Part shown: one piece after another, positions 53,990 to 62,734 of the stretch | Layout of the letters: each line of letters opens with the position of its first letter | How positions within the stretch are numbered: the first letter of the stretch is position 1 | From: Mesorhizobium sp. B2-3-12 | Lineage (GTDB): Bacteria; Pseudomonadota; Alphaproteobacteria; Rhizobiales; Rhizobiaceae | NCBI RefSeq assembly: GCF_006442205.1 | Contig: NZ_VFVR01000012.1 | Span: 1-64,000 of the forward strand | DNA: 64,000 bases | Direction: 5' to 3' | Program-made: the position numbers and the translations under genes | Notes under the pieces: generated by a model | Seen by the model: only the letters and a program-made list of their open reading frames with translations | What the model was told of the DNA's origin: nothing | Databases searched by the model: none

Positions 53990-54838
53990 TTGCAAACGCT
54001 TGTGCACCTGTCGGACCTCCATTTCGGCACGGCGGACACGTGCATAGTAGATGCCATTGGCGCCGAGGTCCGGGCATGCAAACCAGATTTGGTGGTTATA
54101 TCGGGTGATCTGACCCAACGAGCTCGCCGGGCAGAATTCCGGCAAGCACGAGAATTCCTCGATGCGCTTCCGACCCCACAAATCGTTGTGCCCGGCAATC
54201 ACGACGTGCCGCTCTTCAACGTCTTGGCGCGAACGCTCACGCCTCTTGCTCGCTACAAGCACTATATCCAGGCAGACACGGACCCGTTTTTCGCCAATGA
54301 CGAACTCGCAGTCGTCGGCATCAACACTGCGCGGTCCTTTACAATCAAGGACGGCAGGATCAATGCCGGCCAGCTTGCGGCCATGACTGCCCGATTTGCG
54401 GGCCTGGCTGACGAAATCACCAGGATAGTCGTCACCCATCACCCGTTCGAAGGGCGCACATTCGGCCACGAAGGCGGAGTCGTCGGACGAGCCCAAATGG
54501 CGATGGAGGCGTTCTCGCAAAGCCGCATCGACGTTATCTTGTCGGGCCATCATCACCTCCAGCAAGCCAATCTCAGCACCGTGCGTTATGCGAAAGGGCC
54601 CTATGCAGCATTGCTCATACAGGCAGGCACGGCGGTCTCGACGCGCCGTCGCGATGCGGCGAACTCGTTCAACGTAATTCGCGTTGAACGTCCCCGGATT
54701 CACCTTGAATGTCGTGCTTGGCAGGAGCAGGCAAAACAGTTCTACACTTCGGCGATTTATTCGTTCCGTTCGGGCCCAAAGGGATGGGCGCTGGACGAAG
54801 CGTCACCAGGGCCGCGCCTGAAACCTGACAGACGATAA
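53990..54838 (+). CDS. Calcineurin-like metallophosphoesterase
   Basis: 282 residues starting at TTG 53990, which is preceded by a strong GGCGGAGG site at proper distance. Metal-binding blocks are all present: SDLHFG (D9, H11), SGDLTQRA, PGNHD, THHPFEGR and the final GHHH. The set resembles class III cyclic-nucleotide phosphodiesterases and the LpxH-like phospholipid pyrophosphatases. The gene lies 18 bases after the DAG-kinase-family gene, so an operon is likely, and lipid phosphate hydrolysis is more plausible than a role in nucleotide signalling. Confidence 0.88.
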   Translation: MQTLVHLSDLHFGTADTCIVDAIGAEVRACKPDLVVISGDLTQRARRAEFRQAREFLDALPTPQIVVPGNHDVPLFNVLARTLTPLARYKHYIQADTDPFFANDELAVVGINTARSFTIKDGRINAGQLAAMTARFAGLADEITRIVVTHHPFEGRTFGHEGGVVGRAQMAMEAFSQSRIDVILSGHHHLQQANLSTVRYAKGPYAALLIQAGTAVSTRRRDAANSFNVIRVERPRIHLECRAWQEQAKQFYTSAIYSFRSGPKGWALDEASPGPRLKPDRR

Positions 54839-55064
54839 GACCCGTCACGATGGTTGATGGCGAGCGCCTCCCATCGGCAAACTTGGCCAGTGAAGAATTT
54901 CACGCTTTGGACTGCCTCGACATCGCACTAACCCAATGCTCCCGATTGCAGGCACGGATCGGTTTATCGTTGCGGCGTGAGAACGCGATCTCACGGCGCC
55001 TCAGCAGCAGCGTTCGGGGACGGAATGATATTGACGAGACTTGGGCGCCCCCTAGCTACAATGG

Positions 55065-55772
55065 ATGGAGATCAACCCGCTTTCTTCGTCGAACGGCTTC
55101 CTGCGGGGCTTTCGCAGTGATGCTATGTGGTTGATCGCATCATTGCTTGTGGCCGGCGGCCTTGTCCTCGGGTTCAGCCTCCTGGCAGAAGAAGTTATCG
55201 AGGGCGACACGACCGGGTTCGACCGGACCATACTCATGGCGTTTCGAAGCGCCGACGATCCAACAAACCTCATTGGCCCGCCGTGGCTGGAGGAAATGGG
55301 CCGCGACGTCACGGCCCTCGGCAGCGTTGCCTTCCTGGGGTTTGTATCCCTGGCGGCCATAGGTTACCTGCTGATCACTCGTAAGCGCAGATACGCTTGG
55401 CTGGTCAGCGCCGCCGTGGCTGGTGGAGAGGTCCTGAGCACCGTTCTGAAGGTCGCCTTCGACCGCCAGAGGCCCGACATTTTGCACACCACGAGGGTCT
55501 TCACCGCCAGCTTTCCGAGCGGCCACGCGATGTTGTCGGCCGTCACTTTTCTCACGCTGGGAGCTTTGCTTGCCAAGGCAAGTCCTGATCGACGGGTGAA
55601 GGGATATTTCGTTGGCCTCGCGGTGTTCCTGACCATCATGGTCGGCATCAGTCGGATCTATCTCGGCGTTCACTACCCCACTGATGTGCTTGCAGGATGG
55701 TGCGTCGGATCAGCTTGGGCAATCCTTTGCTGGTCGGCGGTCCATTGTATCGAACAGCGGCGCGGGTCCTGA
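55065..55772 (+). CDS. PAP2-family membrane phosphatase
   Basis: 235 residues with about six membrane helices. The three phosphatase motifs are intact: KVAFDRQRP (129-137), PSGH (151-154) and SRIYLGVHYPTD (about 196-207), containing the catalytic histidines and aspartate. Members dephosphorylate phosphatidic acid, undecaprenyl pyrophosphate or phosphatidylglycerol phosphate. A gap of 226 bases without a recognised feature separates it from the metallophosphoesterase gene, so co-transcription is possible but not certain. Together with the lipid kinase it suggests a phospholipid remodelling group. Confidence 0.88.
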   Translation: MEINPLSSSNGFLRGFRSDAMWLIASLLVAGGLVLGFSLLAEEVIEGDTTGFDRTILMAFRSADDPTNLIGPPWLEEMGRDVTALGSVAFLGFVSLAAIGYLLITRKRRYAWLVSAAVAGGEVLSTVLKVAFDRQRPDILHTTRVFTASFPSGHAMLSAVTFLTLGALLAKASPDRRVKGYFVGLAVFLTIMVGISRIYLGVHYPTDVLAGWCVGSAWAILCWSAVHCIEQRRGS

Positions 55773-55851
55773 TCCGCCCAGCCTGGCTGTGGGACGCCCT
55801 TGCATTCGTGCAAGATCAAGCCGAGCCTACCACTCCGCGACAACGAGAGGG

Positions 55852-58500
55852 CTATCCCGCGGCCGGCCATTTGCGAGATTGCGCGAAGGCTTCCAAAGCC
55901 TTGGCATCCATCGGACGGCCAAGCGCGTAGCCCTGCAGCAGGTCGCAGCCGAGCTCGTTCAAGATGCGCGCATGCTCCATCGTCTCGACGCCCTCGGCCA
56001 CCACTTCGATGCCGAGCGATTTGCCAATCTCGATGATGGATGACACCAAACGCCGTTGCGGCAGCGAGCCGGTGATGGGTGTGATCAGCTGGCGATCGAT
56101 CTTCAGTCGGCGCGGCTGAAGCTTGAGCAGACTGACGATCGAGGCGTAGCCGGTGCCGAAATCGTCGATCTCAATGTCTATGCCGAGGTCCTTGATGTGC
56201 TCGATGTTCCACGCGACGAGGTCGTCATTCTCATCGAGGAAGATGGATTCCACAAGTTCGAAGGATACCGTCCCTGCGCGGATGTTGAGCTTGCGAAGAC
56301 CATTGATCAGGTCCTTGTCCTCGAGCCGGCGTGCCGAGACGTTGACCGAAACGCGCGGAATGTTGAGGTGCTGAAGCTGCCAGCACTCAAAGTCGGCCAG
56401 CGCCCTTTTGAGGACCGTTCGGTCGATCAGGGCGACGACGTTCAGTTCCTCCGCGACCCTCAGGAAGACGGCGGGCGTCAGGATACCGCGCGTCGGGTGC
56501 TGCCAGCGGGCCAAGGCCTCCACGCCGACAATTTCCAACGTGCCGGCGTCAAACTGCGGCTGGTAGAAGACGATGAATTCGTTGCGCTCGAGGCCGGCCA
56601 GGATCTCGTCGGCGGTCCGCTTGGTCTCGACGATTTCGCTTTGCAGCTCCTCGTTGAAGAACTCGTAGCGGTTTCGGCCCCGGCTCTTCGCCCGGTAGAG
56701 GGCGAGATCGGCGTTGACCAGCAGTTGCCTTGCGTCGAGCCCCTCGCCCGAAGTCGCCGCAATGCCGATGCTGACGCCGAACCGGCACTGGTGGCCACGA
56801 AAATTGACGGGTTGCCGCATCTCTTCGATGATGCCGTCGGCCAGCGCGGCGAGGTCGTGATCGTCGCGCCCGCCGCAAATGACCACGAACTCGTCGCCGC
56901 CAATGCGCGCGACGAAGTCGGCGGCTCCGGCATTTGCCTCGATGACCTTCGAGGCATGCATCAGCATGGCGTCGCCGGCCGCGTGCCCGAGGGTATCGTT
57001 GATCTGCTTGAAGCGGTCGAGATCCAAATGCAGGAGCGCGGTTCGTTCTCCCCGACGCGCGCTCGTCGCCAGCATCTCGTCGAGATAGCGGCGGTTCGGC
57101 AGCCCGGTGAGCGAATCGTGCAGCGCCACATGTTCGATGCGCCCCTTGGCCATTTCAAGCTCAGCGTTCCTCAGTTCGGACAGCTGTCTTTCTCGTACGA
57201 GGTTTTCGTTGAGCACGACGTCGCTTGTGACGTCCCATTCGGCGCCTATCATCCTGGGCGTGTCGTTGCGGCCCTGGAAATAGGTCGCACGCGTGCGCAC
57301 ATGCCGGATCTCACCATTCGGGTGGACAATCCGGTACTGGGAGGAATAGGGGCCCTTTACCGCCGCCGCGGCATCGAAATCCTGCTGCGCCCTTTCGATG
57401 TCGTGCGGATGAATCGCTGAGGCCCAGTCATCATAGCCGCGTGGCTTCCGGTCAGCCGGCCTGCCGTAGATTTCGTTGACGCGGTCGTCCCACACCAGCT
57501 CGTTGGTGGCGATGTTGTGCTCCCAGACACCGATTCCCGACGCATCGAGCGCGAGTTCCAGGCGACCGGACAATCGCCTGAGCTCGGCGAAGTTTTTCTG
57601 CCTTTCGCCGAATAGCCGCCCCGCAACAAGAATGGGCAGCACCACAAGCGCGCCCGCCAATGCCATTATGGCCCGCAAGGCCCAGGCATTATTCGCTGAC
57701 GCGCCCCAGCCACCCCTGGGAATGGCGGCGATCTGCCAGGAACCGGAGGGCAGATGTACCTCTGCGGCGACCGGGTCGGCACGCGTGACCCGCTCGCTAC
57801 CGAAGAAGCGACCACCAGTCCCACCCAGGCCGTCTTTACCGGTCAGGGCGATCTCGATGTCGAGATCGGCGTCAAAAACGCCGCTTGCCTTGTAGAGGCG
57901 CTCAACGTCAACGACGACCGAGACGATGCCCCAGAAGCGCTCACCACCCCCCGCAGTTTTCACGAAGACCGGAAAGCGGCCGATGAAGCCTTGGCCGCCC
58001 TGCGCCAGGTCGACTGGACCAGCCAGGACCGGCACCCGCAGGTCGCGCGCCCTGAGCGCGGCGGTGCGTTGGGCATCGTTCTTGCGGTAATCGAGGCCGA
58101 TGGCCTTCTCGTTGCCAGGCATTGGATACATCAGCGAGATAACGAGGTCCGGCGCGCCGGCGATGTTGCGCAACTGAGATTCCTGCTCGAACAGGTTGCT
58201 GGCCAGGGCCGCAAACCTCTGTTGCCCCATATCGGGCTCGGTCACGATGGCCGACACCAGGCCGCGCGTAAGCTGGAGATTGCCGTTGATGTTGCCTTCC
58301 AGCTTGGCCCTTATGATGTTTACCTTGGCCAAGACGTCGGCGCGCGCCAATTGGTCTGAAACGATCCTGTTTTCCCGGTCCGCCAAGACGGCGCAGATCA
58401 CAAGCACCACAGAGGCGATTGCCGCCGGCAGGTTCGCTGAAGACAAAACGGACTGTCTCAACCGGCTGAGACTGGGTGCGGTGTTGGCCAATTGACCCAA
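55852..58500 (-). CDS. CHASE-PAS-GGDEF-EAL signalling protein
   Basis: 882 residues. Order of domains: membrane helix (about 24-40), periplasmic CHASE domain (about 65-250, with VISLMYPMPGNEKAIGLDYR), second helix (275-295), PAS domain (312-430, LDASGIGVWEHNIATNELVW), GGDEF at 534-538 and EAL at 661-663. Both catalytic motifs are intact, including LHLDLDRFKQINDTLGHAAG, DDFGTGYASIVSLL and EGVETMEH. It would adjust cyclic di-GMP in response to an external ligand and an internal PAS cue. It is convergent with the PAP2 gene. No partner gene is evident. Confidence 0.93.
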   Translation of the reverse strand: MGQLANTAPSLSRLRQSVLSSANLPAAIASVVLVICAVLADRENRIVSDQLARADVLAKVNIIRAKLEGNINGNLQLTRGLVSAIVTEPDMGQQRFAALASNLFEQESQLRNIAGAPDLVISLMYPMPGNEKAIGLDYRKNDAQRTAALRARDLRVPVLAGPVDLAQGGQGFIGRFPVFVKTAGGGERFWGIVSVVVDVERLYKASGVFDADLDIEIALTGKDGLGGTGGRFFGSERVTRADPVAAEVHLPSGSWQIAAIPRGGWGASANNAWALRAIMALAGALVVLPILVAGRLFGERQKNFAELRRLSGRLELALDASGIGVWEHNIATNELVWDDRVNEIYGRPADRKPRGYDDWASAIHPHDIERAQQDFDAAAAVKGPYSSQYRIVHPNGEIRHVRTRATYFQGRNDTPRMIGAEWDVTSDVVLNENLVRERQLSELRNAELEMAKGRIEHVALHDSLTGLPNRRYLDEMLATSARRGERTALLHLDLDRFKQINDTLGHAAGDAMLMHASKVIEANAGAADFVARIGGDEFVVICGGRDDHDLAALADGIIEEMRQPVNFRGHQCRFGVSIGIAATSGEGLDARQLLVNADLALYRAKSRGRNRYEFFNEELQSEIVETKRTADEILAGLERNEFIVFYQPQFDAGTLEIVGVEALARWQHPTRGILTPAVFLRVAEELNVVALIDRTVLKRALADFECWQLQHLNIPRVSVNVSARRLEDKDLINGLRKLNIRAGTVSFELVESIFLDENDDLVAWNIEHIKDLGIDIEIDDFGTGYASIVSLLKLQPRRLKIDRQLITPITGSLPQRRLVSSIIEIGKSLGIEVVAEGVETMEHARILNELGCDLLQGYALGRPMDAKALEAFAQSRKWPAAG

Positions 58501-58772
58501 TACCTTTCTCGGGCAATACCCCTCGGCCGAGCCTAGTCGAAAGTACTTAAATTTGGTTTTCCGTCACGCCCGGTAATTTCAGCATCAGGCGGCGCGCTCA
58601 AGAGGGCGCGAAGCATTAGCGTCGTCGACATCGGCACTCTTGGAGCTGCGCTCCGCGACGAGCACTAACCGCCCGAACAAGCCAGACGAGACGCTTCCTG
58701 GGGTGCATTGATGGCTGGCAATCTTCTGGGGCGGCCGGCAGCTTGGGAGAGGGTCGTCGGCGCCCGACGCTC

Positions 58773-59033
58773 TCACTTTCGGTATCGCGCCATGATTGCG
58801 CTCAGCCAGCTGAACAGGCTGATTTCTTGCGGTTGCCGATCTACTTCCTGAATGGCCGTGCGCAGCGTGAGCTCCACCAGATCATCTGCAGCCTCGACGG
58901 ATTGCGCTCGATAGGAGCGAGCGATAAATCTGAGTGCTGCTATCAGGCGTGGATCCGTTACGTCGCAACATTCATCTGCCGCAGTATGGGCAATTTGTCG
59001 GATACTGATTTGCTCTCTAAGCATAACTTCCAT
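58773..59033 (-). CDS. Small protein resembling sigma-factor region 2
   Basis: About 86 residues (start ATG 59033 or 59024; the frame opens at 59072). The stretch IAALRFIARSYRAQSVEAAD then DLVELTLRTAIQEVDRQ and SWLSAIMARYRK follows the layout of region 2.1-2.2 of ECF sigma factors (usually ...AEDLVQETLLRA...LRAWLFTIMRN). It ends there: the promoter-recognition region 2.4 and region 4 are absent. Either a remnant of an ECF sigma gene or a short protein that mimics a sigma core-binding surface. Ribosome sites are weak. Confidence 0.5.
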   Translation of the reverse strand: MEVMLREQISIRQIAHTAADECCDVTDPRLIAALRFIARSYRAQSVEAADDLVELTLRTAIQEVDRQPQEISLFSWLSAIMARYRK

Positions 59034-59266
59034 CCCCGTTCTGGACGAAAGCACCTGAGTCGACTTCCACATCCACGCCGGATTGATCGAACGAGGTATA
59101 CGAAACTATGCCGGGCATCTGACCGCGCAAGATCAAATGATACGTGAAAGAGAGTTGGTATCAATCCGACAATCGAAATGGCCTCAGCCATTCACCCGCT
59201 GGCTCGTTCTCTGGTGTCGCAATATGCGACCGATCCGCAAATTCTGCCGGCCTGATTGAATGGTAA

Positions 59267-59446
59267 TCACTTGGATTTGCTGGCTGCTTTTGCGTTTTGT
59301 CCGCTTGGAGCGGATGTCTTGGCATCTTTTGAATGCGCCGCCACTGCCGGACCAGCGCCGGTCGCCTTCCGCATGTCGCCGCTCGTTTTGGTTGAAGATG
59401 ACTTGCTGCCAAACAGCCCTGCGAAGAACTTGCCAAGGGAACCCAT
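59267..59446 (-). CDS. Small basic low-complexity protein
   Basis: 59 residues from ATG 59446, eight bases after GGGAGG. The start MGSLGKFFAGLFGSKSSSTK is weakly amphipathic, and the rest is rich in Lys, Ser and Ala (SKDAKTSAPSGQNAKAASKS). It looks disordered, and no family is recognised. An EcfG-like promoter lies 42 bases upstream. A longer open frame to 59602 has no support. Possibly a stress-induced nucleic-acid- or membrane-associated peptide; this is a guess. Confidence 0.6.
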   Translation of the reverse strand: MGSLGKFFAGLFGSKSSSTKTSGDMRKATGAGPAVAAHSKDAKTSAPSGQNAKAASKSK

Positions 59447-59488
59447 GCCGCATCCTCCCACTACCCGGGACAACCCCAGAGGGATCTG

Positions 59489-59513
59489 AACTCCGATTAC
59501 GGCTGAGGGTTCC
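59489..59513 (-). promoter_or_regulatory. EcfG/RpoE2-type promoter
   Basis: Minus strand: GGAAC (59513-59509), 16 bases, AGTT (59492-59489), 42 bases before ATG 59446. The rest of 59514-59824 holds no supported gene. Confidence 0.5.
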
Positions 59514-59824
59514 ATCGGTGGGTTAGCCAGATGTGGCCTGGGGAAGCCGGCTGGACACCGGGGTCGCTTTCCTCGACTCCTATGCGTTGATTGAACCTTC
59601 ATCAGCGGTTTGCTGGGCTCTACCGCGAGCTAGTGCGTCGGTCCGTTTACGGCAGCCGAGCCATGGTGGGCTGAGTATGAATCAGCGCGTTGGCGACCGA
59701 TCGTCCGTAGCTGCGTTGCCCGACCAAACACCGCGCGAGCCAGTGTGGAGGCATGGCGCAGACGAGATCGTCATCTTCGACGTCATCAGACGTCAGGTAG
59801 GCTGAGGTCTACAACCTGTCGCTT

Positions 59825-60334
59825 CTAACGTCGGTCCTGGTCTCCTGCGCCGTGGAAAAAGGATTGGAGTTCCTGCATGTCGACGCTTTCGTCGCCATCA
59901 GCGTCGACAGCGTTGAAGATTCGCCCGATGAAATCCTGAACCTCTGTCCGCGACAGCGTGCCATCACCGTCGGTGTCCATGATGGCGAACATGATTCTCA
60001 TTTTGGCACCCTGCATCATGTCGGCGCCCGCCCTGCGGCCATGCCTCATAGGTGCCACATAACGATCGCCCGTTTCGTCGTCCTGAAGCCTCGGGCCGCT
60101 ATGTCGCCAATCCCCGTCGCGGTCTCGATCCTTTGCTGTTCTCTCCTGCAGCATCTCATCCATCATCTCGCGCATCATTTGACGCATGGCTTGCTGGTTC
60201 TCTCCAGCTTCGCCCGCGGTCCGATCCTGGGCTGGTGGCGGAGGTTTGGGAGCATCCCCCGATTGAGCAAAGACCGACGAGGCGAGCATGGTGAACGCGG
60301 CGGCAAAAACCGCAGTTCTGACAAGTCGTGTCAT
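59825..60334 (-). CDS. Periplasmic EF-hand protein
   Basis: 169 residues with a signal peptide (MTRLVRTAVFAAAFTMLASS). The middle is rich in Met, Arg and acidic residues. The C-terminal part carries two EF-hand loops, DTDGDGTLSRTE (120-131) and DADGDESVDMQE (144-155); the first fits the calcium consensus at every ligand position. It likely binds calcium in the periplasm. AAAGGAGAA provides the ribosome site, and an EcfG-like promoter lies 48 bases upstream. Similar EF-hand proteins are common in rhizobia without known role. Confidence 0.85.
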   Translation of the reverse strand: MTRLVRTAVFAAAFTMLASSVFAQSGDAPKPPPPAQDRTAGEAGENQQAMRQMMREMMDEMLQERTAKDRDRDGDWRHSGPRLQDDETGDRYVAPMRHGRRAGADMMQGAKMRIMFAIMDTDGDGTLSRTEVQDFIGRIFNAVDADGDESVDMQELQSFFHGAGDQDRR

Positions 60335-60382
60335 TGGGTTCTCCTTTGTGATGCCACGCCGAGCAGCCCGGCGTACCGACCC

Positions 60383-60407
60383 AACCAGCAGCTCGGTTCA
60401 TGGTTCC
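60383..60407 (-). promoter_or_regulatory. EcfG/RpoE2-type promoter for the EF-hand gene
   Basis: Minus strand: GGAAC (60407-60403), 16 bases, GGTT (60386-60383), 48 bases before ATG 60334. The remaining interval up to 60688 shows nothing else. Confidence 0.5.
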
Positions 60408-60688
60408 TGGGCGTGGACGCAAAAGCGGGCAACCTACGAGCGTGCGAGAAAAGTCCTGGCTGTCTTTGTCGCTTGGCCGCTGCGCAAATCTGGCGGGAAG
60501 TGACAAGATCGGCCTGCGTTCCCTTTGCCGAACGGCTCGAACATCGAAAGATGCGAAGATCCCGATCCCACGCCTGAATCCGGCTGGATGGATCCAACCA
60601 AGTCGGCGGTAACGGCATCGTCTCTGGCCGCGATCGCTCCCTCGGTGCCAGCCAAGCGTAACGTGCGGAGCGGGCAAGAAAGATGAAG

Positions 60689-61144
60689 CTACGGTCCAGC
60701 AGCCTGACGGCTGAGATGGGCGTGAAGCAGTCGGATGTTGCGATTGTTAGCCTTGTAGTACACGTCAAAGATGGATCCGAGGATGGGCACACTTCCCAAC
60801 ACGGTATCAAACAGCACGTTGGCCAGCATCCGAGCAACCAACAGCTTTCCAGCGCCGCACTTGCGGGCTCGCAGGACAATATAGGCCGAGACCAGGCCGG
60901 TTGCTGTATCGCCCAGCACGGGCACCAGGCCCACCAGCGCATCCAGTCCGAACCGAATGGCTGTTCCCGGGATGCGCCAGCGCGAATCAAGCAGCACTGA
61001 CAAGAATTCCAGGTCGGCAATTTCCTTCGCGGTCTGGCGATCCACAACAGGCTTTTGGCTTGTCCCTACCTTTCCAGCTGGCCTTGCTTGCTCCAACCGA
61101 CCTACTCGGCCTCGCACTGACCCTTTCCAGTCCTCGTCCATCAT
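60689..61144 (-). CDS. DUF4112 membrane protein
   Basis: 151 residues. The stretch LLDSRWRIPGTAIRFGLDAL followed by VGLVPVLGDTATGLVSAYIV and a second helix LFDTVLGSVPILGSIFDVYY is characteristic of DUF4112, small proteins with two hydrophobic hairpins. The function is unknown. The gene starts six bases after the YidB-like gene stop, so they are co-transcribed, and both would follow the EcfG-like promoter at 61653. Confidence 0.85.
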   Translation of the reverse strand: MMDEDWKGSVRGRVGRLEQARPAGKVGTSQKPVVDRQTAKEIADLEFLSVLLDSRWRIPGTAIRFGLDALVGLVPVLGDTATGLVSAYIVLRARKCGAGKLLVARMLANVLFDTVLGSVPILGSIFDVYYKANNRNIRLLHAHLSRQAAGP

Positions 61145-61149
61145 CGGGA

Positions 61150-61623
61150 TTAGCTTCGTTGCGGCCCGGAGGGCACGTCGTCGAGCAGGTTGGGCTGGTC
61201 TGAGGAATTTGTTTGCTGGTCTGCCGGAAGGGTGCCGTCTGGGGTCATCTGGTTAACTGCATCGGGCAGATCCCTGGTTATCCTTGCAACCAGCTCCTCG
61301 CGCGAGAGGCCGGTCTGGCGGGAAAGAGCCTCCAACGTCTGCGCGTCAATGGCTGTTTCCACCTCGTGCGGCTCGATTGGCTGGTTCGGCCCGGTGCCAA
61401 CCCAGGAGTCGACCTTCGAGCCGGCGCCCGCATTTCTGAAGCGGTCGAGAATATCGCCCAGCGCGGTGCCGGATACGCCCTTCGACACCTGATCCAGTAT
61501 CCCACCTTGGGGATTGTTGGGATCGCTCTGTGCCGCTCCGCGGATCACCTCTGCGATCTTGTCGCGGTTTCGATATGCCAGGACGCCCAGCATAGCGATC
61601 GCAAGTCTTCCTAGATTGGCCAC
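61150..61623 (-). CDS. YidB-family protein (DUF937)
   Basis: 157 residues. After an N-terminal hydrophobic stretch (LAIAMLGVLAYRNRDKIAEV) comes the YidB pattern SWVGTGPNQPIEPHEVETAI, then TGLSREELVARITRDLPDAV and the terminal NQMTPDGTLP. YidB/DUF937 proteins are widespread in proteobacteria, small, and of unknown function, possibly periplasmic or membrane-associated. First gene of a two-gene operon with DUF4112, behind an EcfG-like promoter 29 bases upstream. Confidence 0.88.
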   Translation of the reverse strand: MANLGRLAIAMLGVLAYRNRDKIAEVIRGAAQSDPNNPQGGILDQVSKGVSGTALGDILDRFRNAGAGSKVDSWVGTGPNQPIEPHEVETAIDAQTLEALSRQTGLSREELVARITRDLPDAVNQMTPDGTLPADQQTNSSDQPNLLDDVPSGPQRS

Positions 61624-61652
61624 TCATTCCTCCTATGGCTGCGAATAGGGAG

Positions 61653-61677
61653 AAGGTCTCGGCCTGGCAAAAGTTCC
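61653..61677 (-). promoter_or_regulatory. EcfG/RpoE2-type promoter for the YidB-DUF4112 operon
   Basis: Minus strand: GGAAC (61677-61673), 16 bases, CCTT (61656-61653), 29 bases before ATG 61623. Confidence 0.45.
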
Positions 61678-61787
61678 GCGATTGGCCGCCAATACCAAGG
61701 AGCACTTTGGCAACCGCAGGCATTTCTATCGCGCCGCGCGTGAGACGGAGGGTTCGGGGCGGTGGAAGATAGACCTGGGCCTGGTGC

Positions 61788-61997
61788 TCAAAGTCTCAGC
61801 TTTGCCCTCAGTGCATCTATGCGCTTGGAGGCCTCCGCCTTGCTCAGGTTGTCCGCAAAGCTTTCGTCATCCTGTGCCTGCTCACACAGGGTTTTGAGAT
61901 AAGACGCTTGGGACGGGGTCATTGGGTCGTCGCCACTCACCCATTCGTCGGGATCTTTCTCGACGTTTGCATCGGTTTTTGCGCGCGAGTCTTCCAT
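61788..61997 (-). CDS. DUF3072 family protein
   Basis: 69 residues from ATG 61997, six bases after GGAG. The C-terminal half MTPSQASYLKTLCEQAQDDE then NLSKAEASKRIDALRAKL is the DUF3072 signature, a short helical motif found in small actinobacterial and rhizobial proteins. Function unknown; the pattern resembles a SAP-like or helix-extended-loop-helix fold. An EcfG-like promoter lies 26 bases upstream. The longer open frame to 62336 runs into an unrelated gene remnant. Confidence 0.85.
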   Translation of the reverse strand: MEDSRAKTDANVEKDPDEWVSGDDPMTPSQASYLKTLCEQAQDDESFADNLSKAEASKRIDALRAKLRL

Positions 61998-62023
61998 TGC
62001 AATCTCCTGCCGTAGCAGTGAAG

Positions 62024-62048
62024 AATGCGCTTGATCTCCTTTTGTTCC
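62024..62048 (-). promoter_or_regulatory. EcfG/RpoE2-type promoter for the DUF3072 gene
   Basis: Minus strand: GGAAC (62048-62044), 16 bases, CATT (62027-62024), 26 bases before ATG 61997. Confidence 0.55.
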
Positions 62049-62186
62049 CCTTGCCCTTTGACGCGTCCGGGTACTGCGGTCGCCTGGTGTATGCCACTTT
62101 GCGAATATCATTGATCGTGGTTGCGCTCGCCCAATAGAGATCCGGCTGATCCCGCTACGCGCCAAGACGCCTGAAATTGGACTGTT

Positions 62187-62336
62187 TCGTACATCCATCT
62201 CGCAGGAACGCAGCACCATCCCGGTCGATTTTGGCACCCACCCTTGCTTGAACGGCTCGGGTGTGGTCCAGGCTTCGAACAAGACGCGCGGCGGTCCGTC
62301 GAAGGTTCGTGTGACAACCAGCTCACGCTCGGACAT
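62187..62336 (-). pseudogene. AHSA1/SRPBCC-domain N-terminal fragment
   Basis: From ATG 62336 the frame reads MSERELVVTRTFDGPPRVLF then EAWTTPEPFKQGWVPKSTGM and CEMDVR. This is the start of an AHSA1-type START-like protein (usual form ELVVTRTFDAPRELVFKAWTDPE...WWGPKG). Similarity stops after about 50 residues and the frame continues into unrelated sequence. Only the first third of the gene remains, next to the DUF3072 promoter. Confidence 0.7.
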
Positions 62337-62734
62337 CCGTTCAACCGTCGTACGGTTCCTCCAAGCGCCTGGTCCGCATCGCGTGACAATGGGGCCAATC
62401 AGACCTTGAATCAGGAGCGCCGGAGAAGCAGGCGCAGCGGCGTCCGTGCTTGCGATTTCCGGCGGTCTCCTATTTCACAGCCGAGCTTTATCCACGCCGC
62501 ACAAGGCCAAATCGAGGTTGGCGTCCACGCACTGCGAGGCCACTAATCTGATGTGCAGGGTGAAAAGATCAGCAATCCGTTTCGCCAAGGCCGATGAACG
62601 ACAGCCTGGCCTGAGCGCACGGGCTCGACTATCAAAACACTTTGCGTTTCCCACGCTGGCCAAGACAAGGTCGGTAGACCGGGATGGCACCAACGATTGC
62701 CTTTGATTTTGCAACCACAGGAGCAGCAAACGAC
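62337..62734. other. Intergenic region upstream of nadE
   Basis: About 400 bases without a supported gene. The nadE promoter should be here; no specific site recognised. Confidence 0.35.

Noticed and set aside
56056..57420. Plus-strand frame of 454 codons opposite the GGDEF/EAL gene
   Set aside because: Antisense shadow in high-GC DNA; no motifs, and the minus-strand gene is unambiguous.
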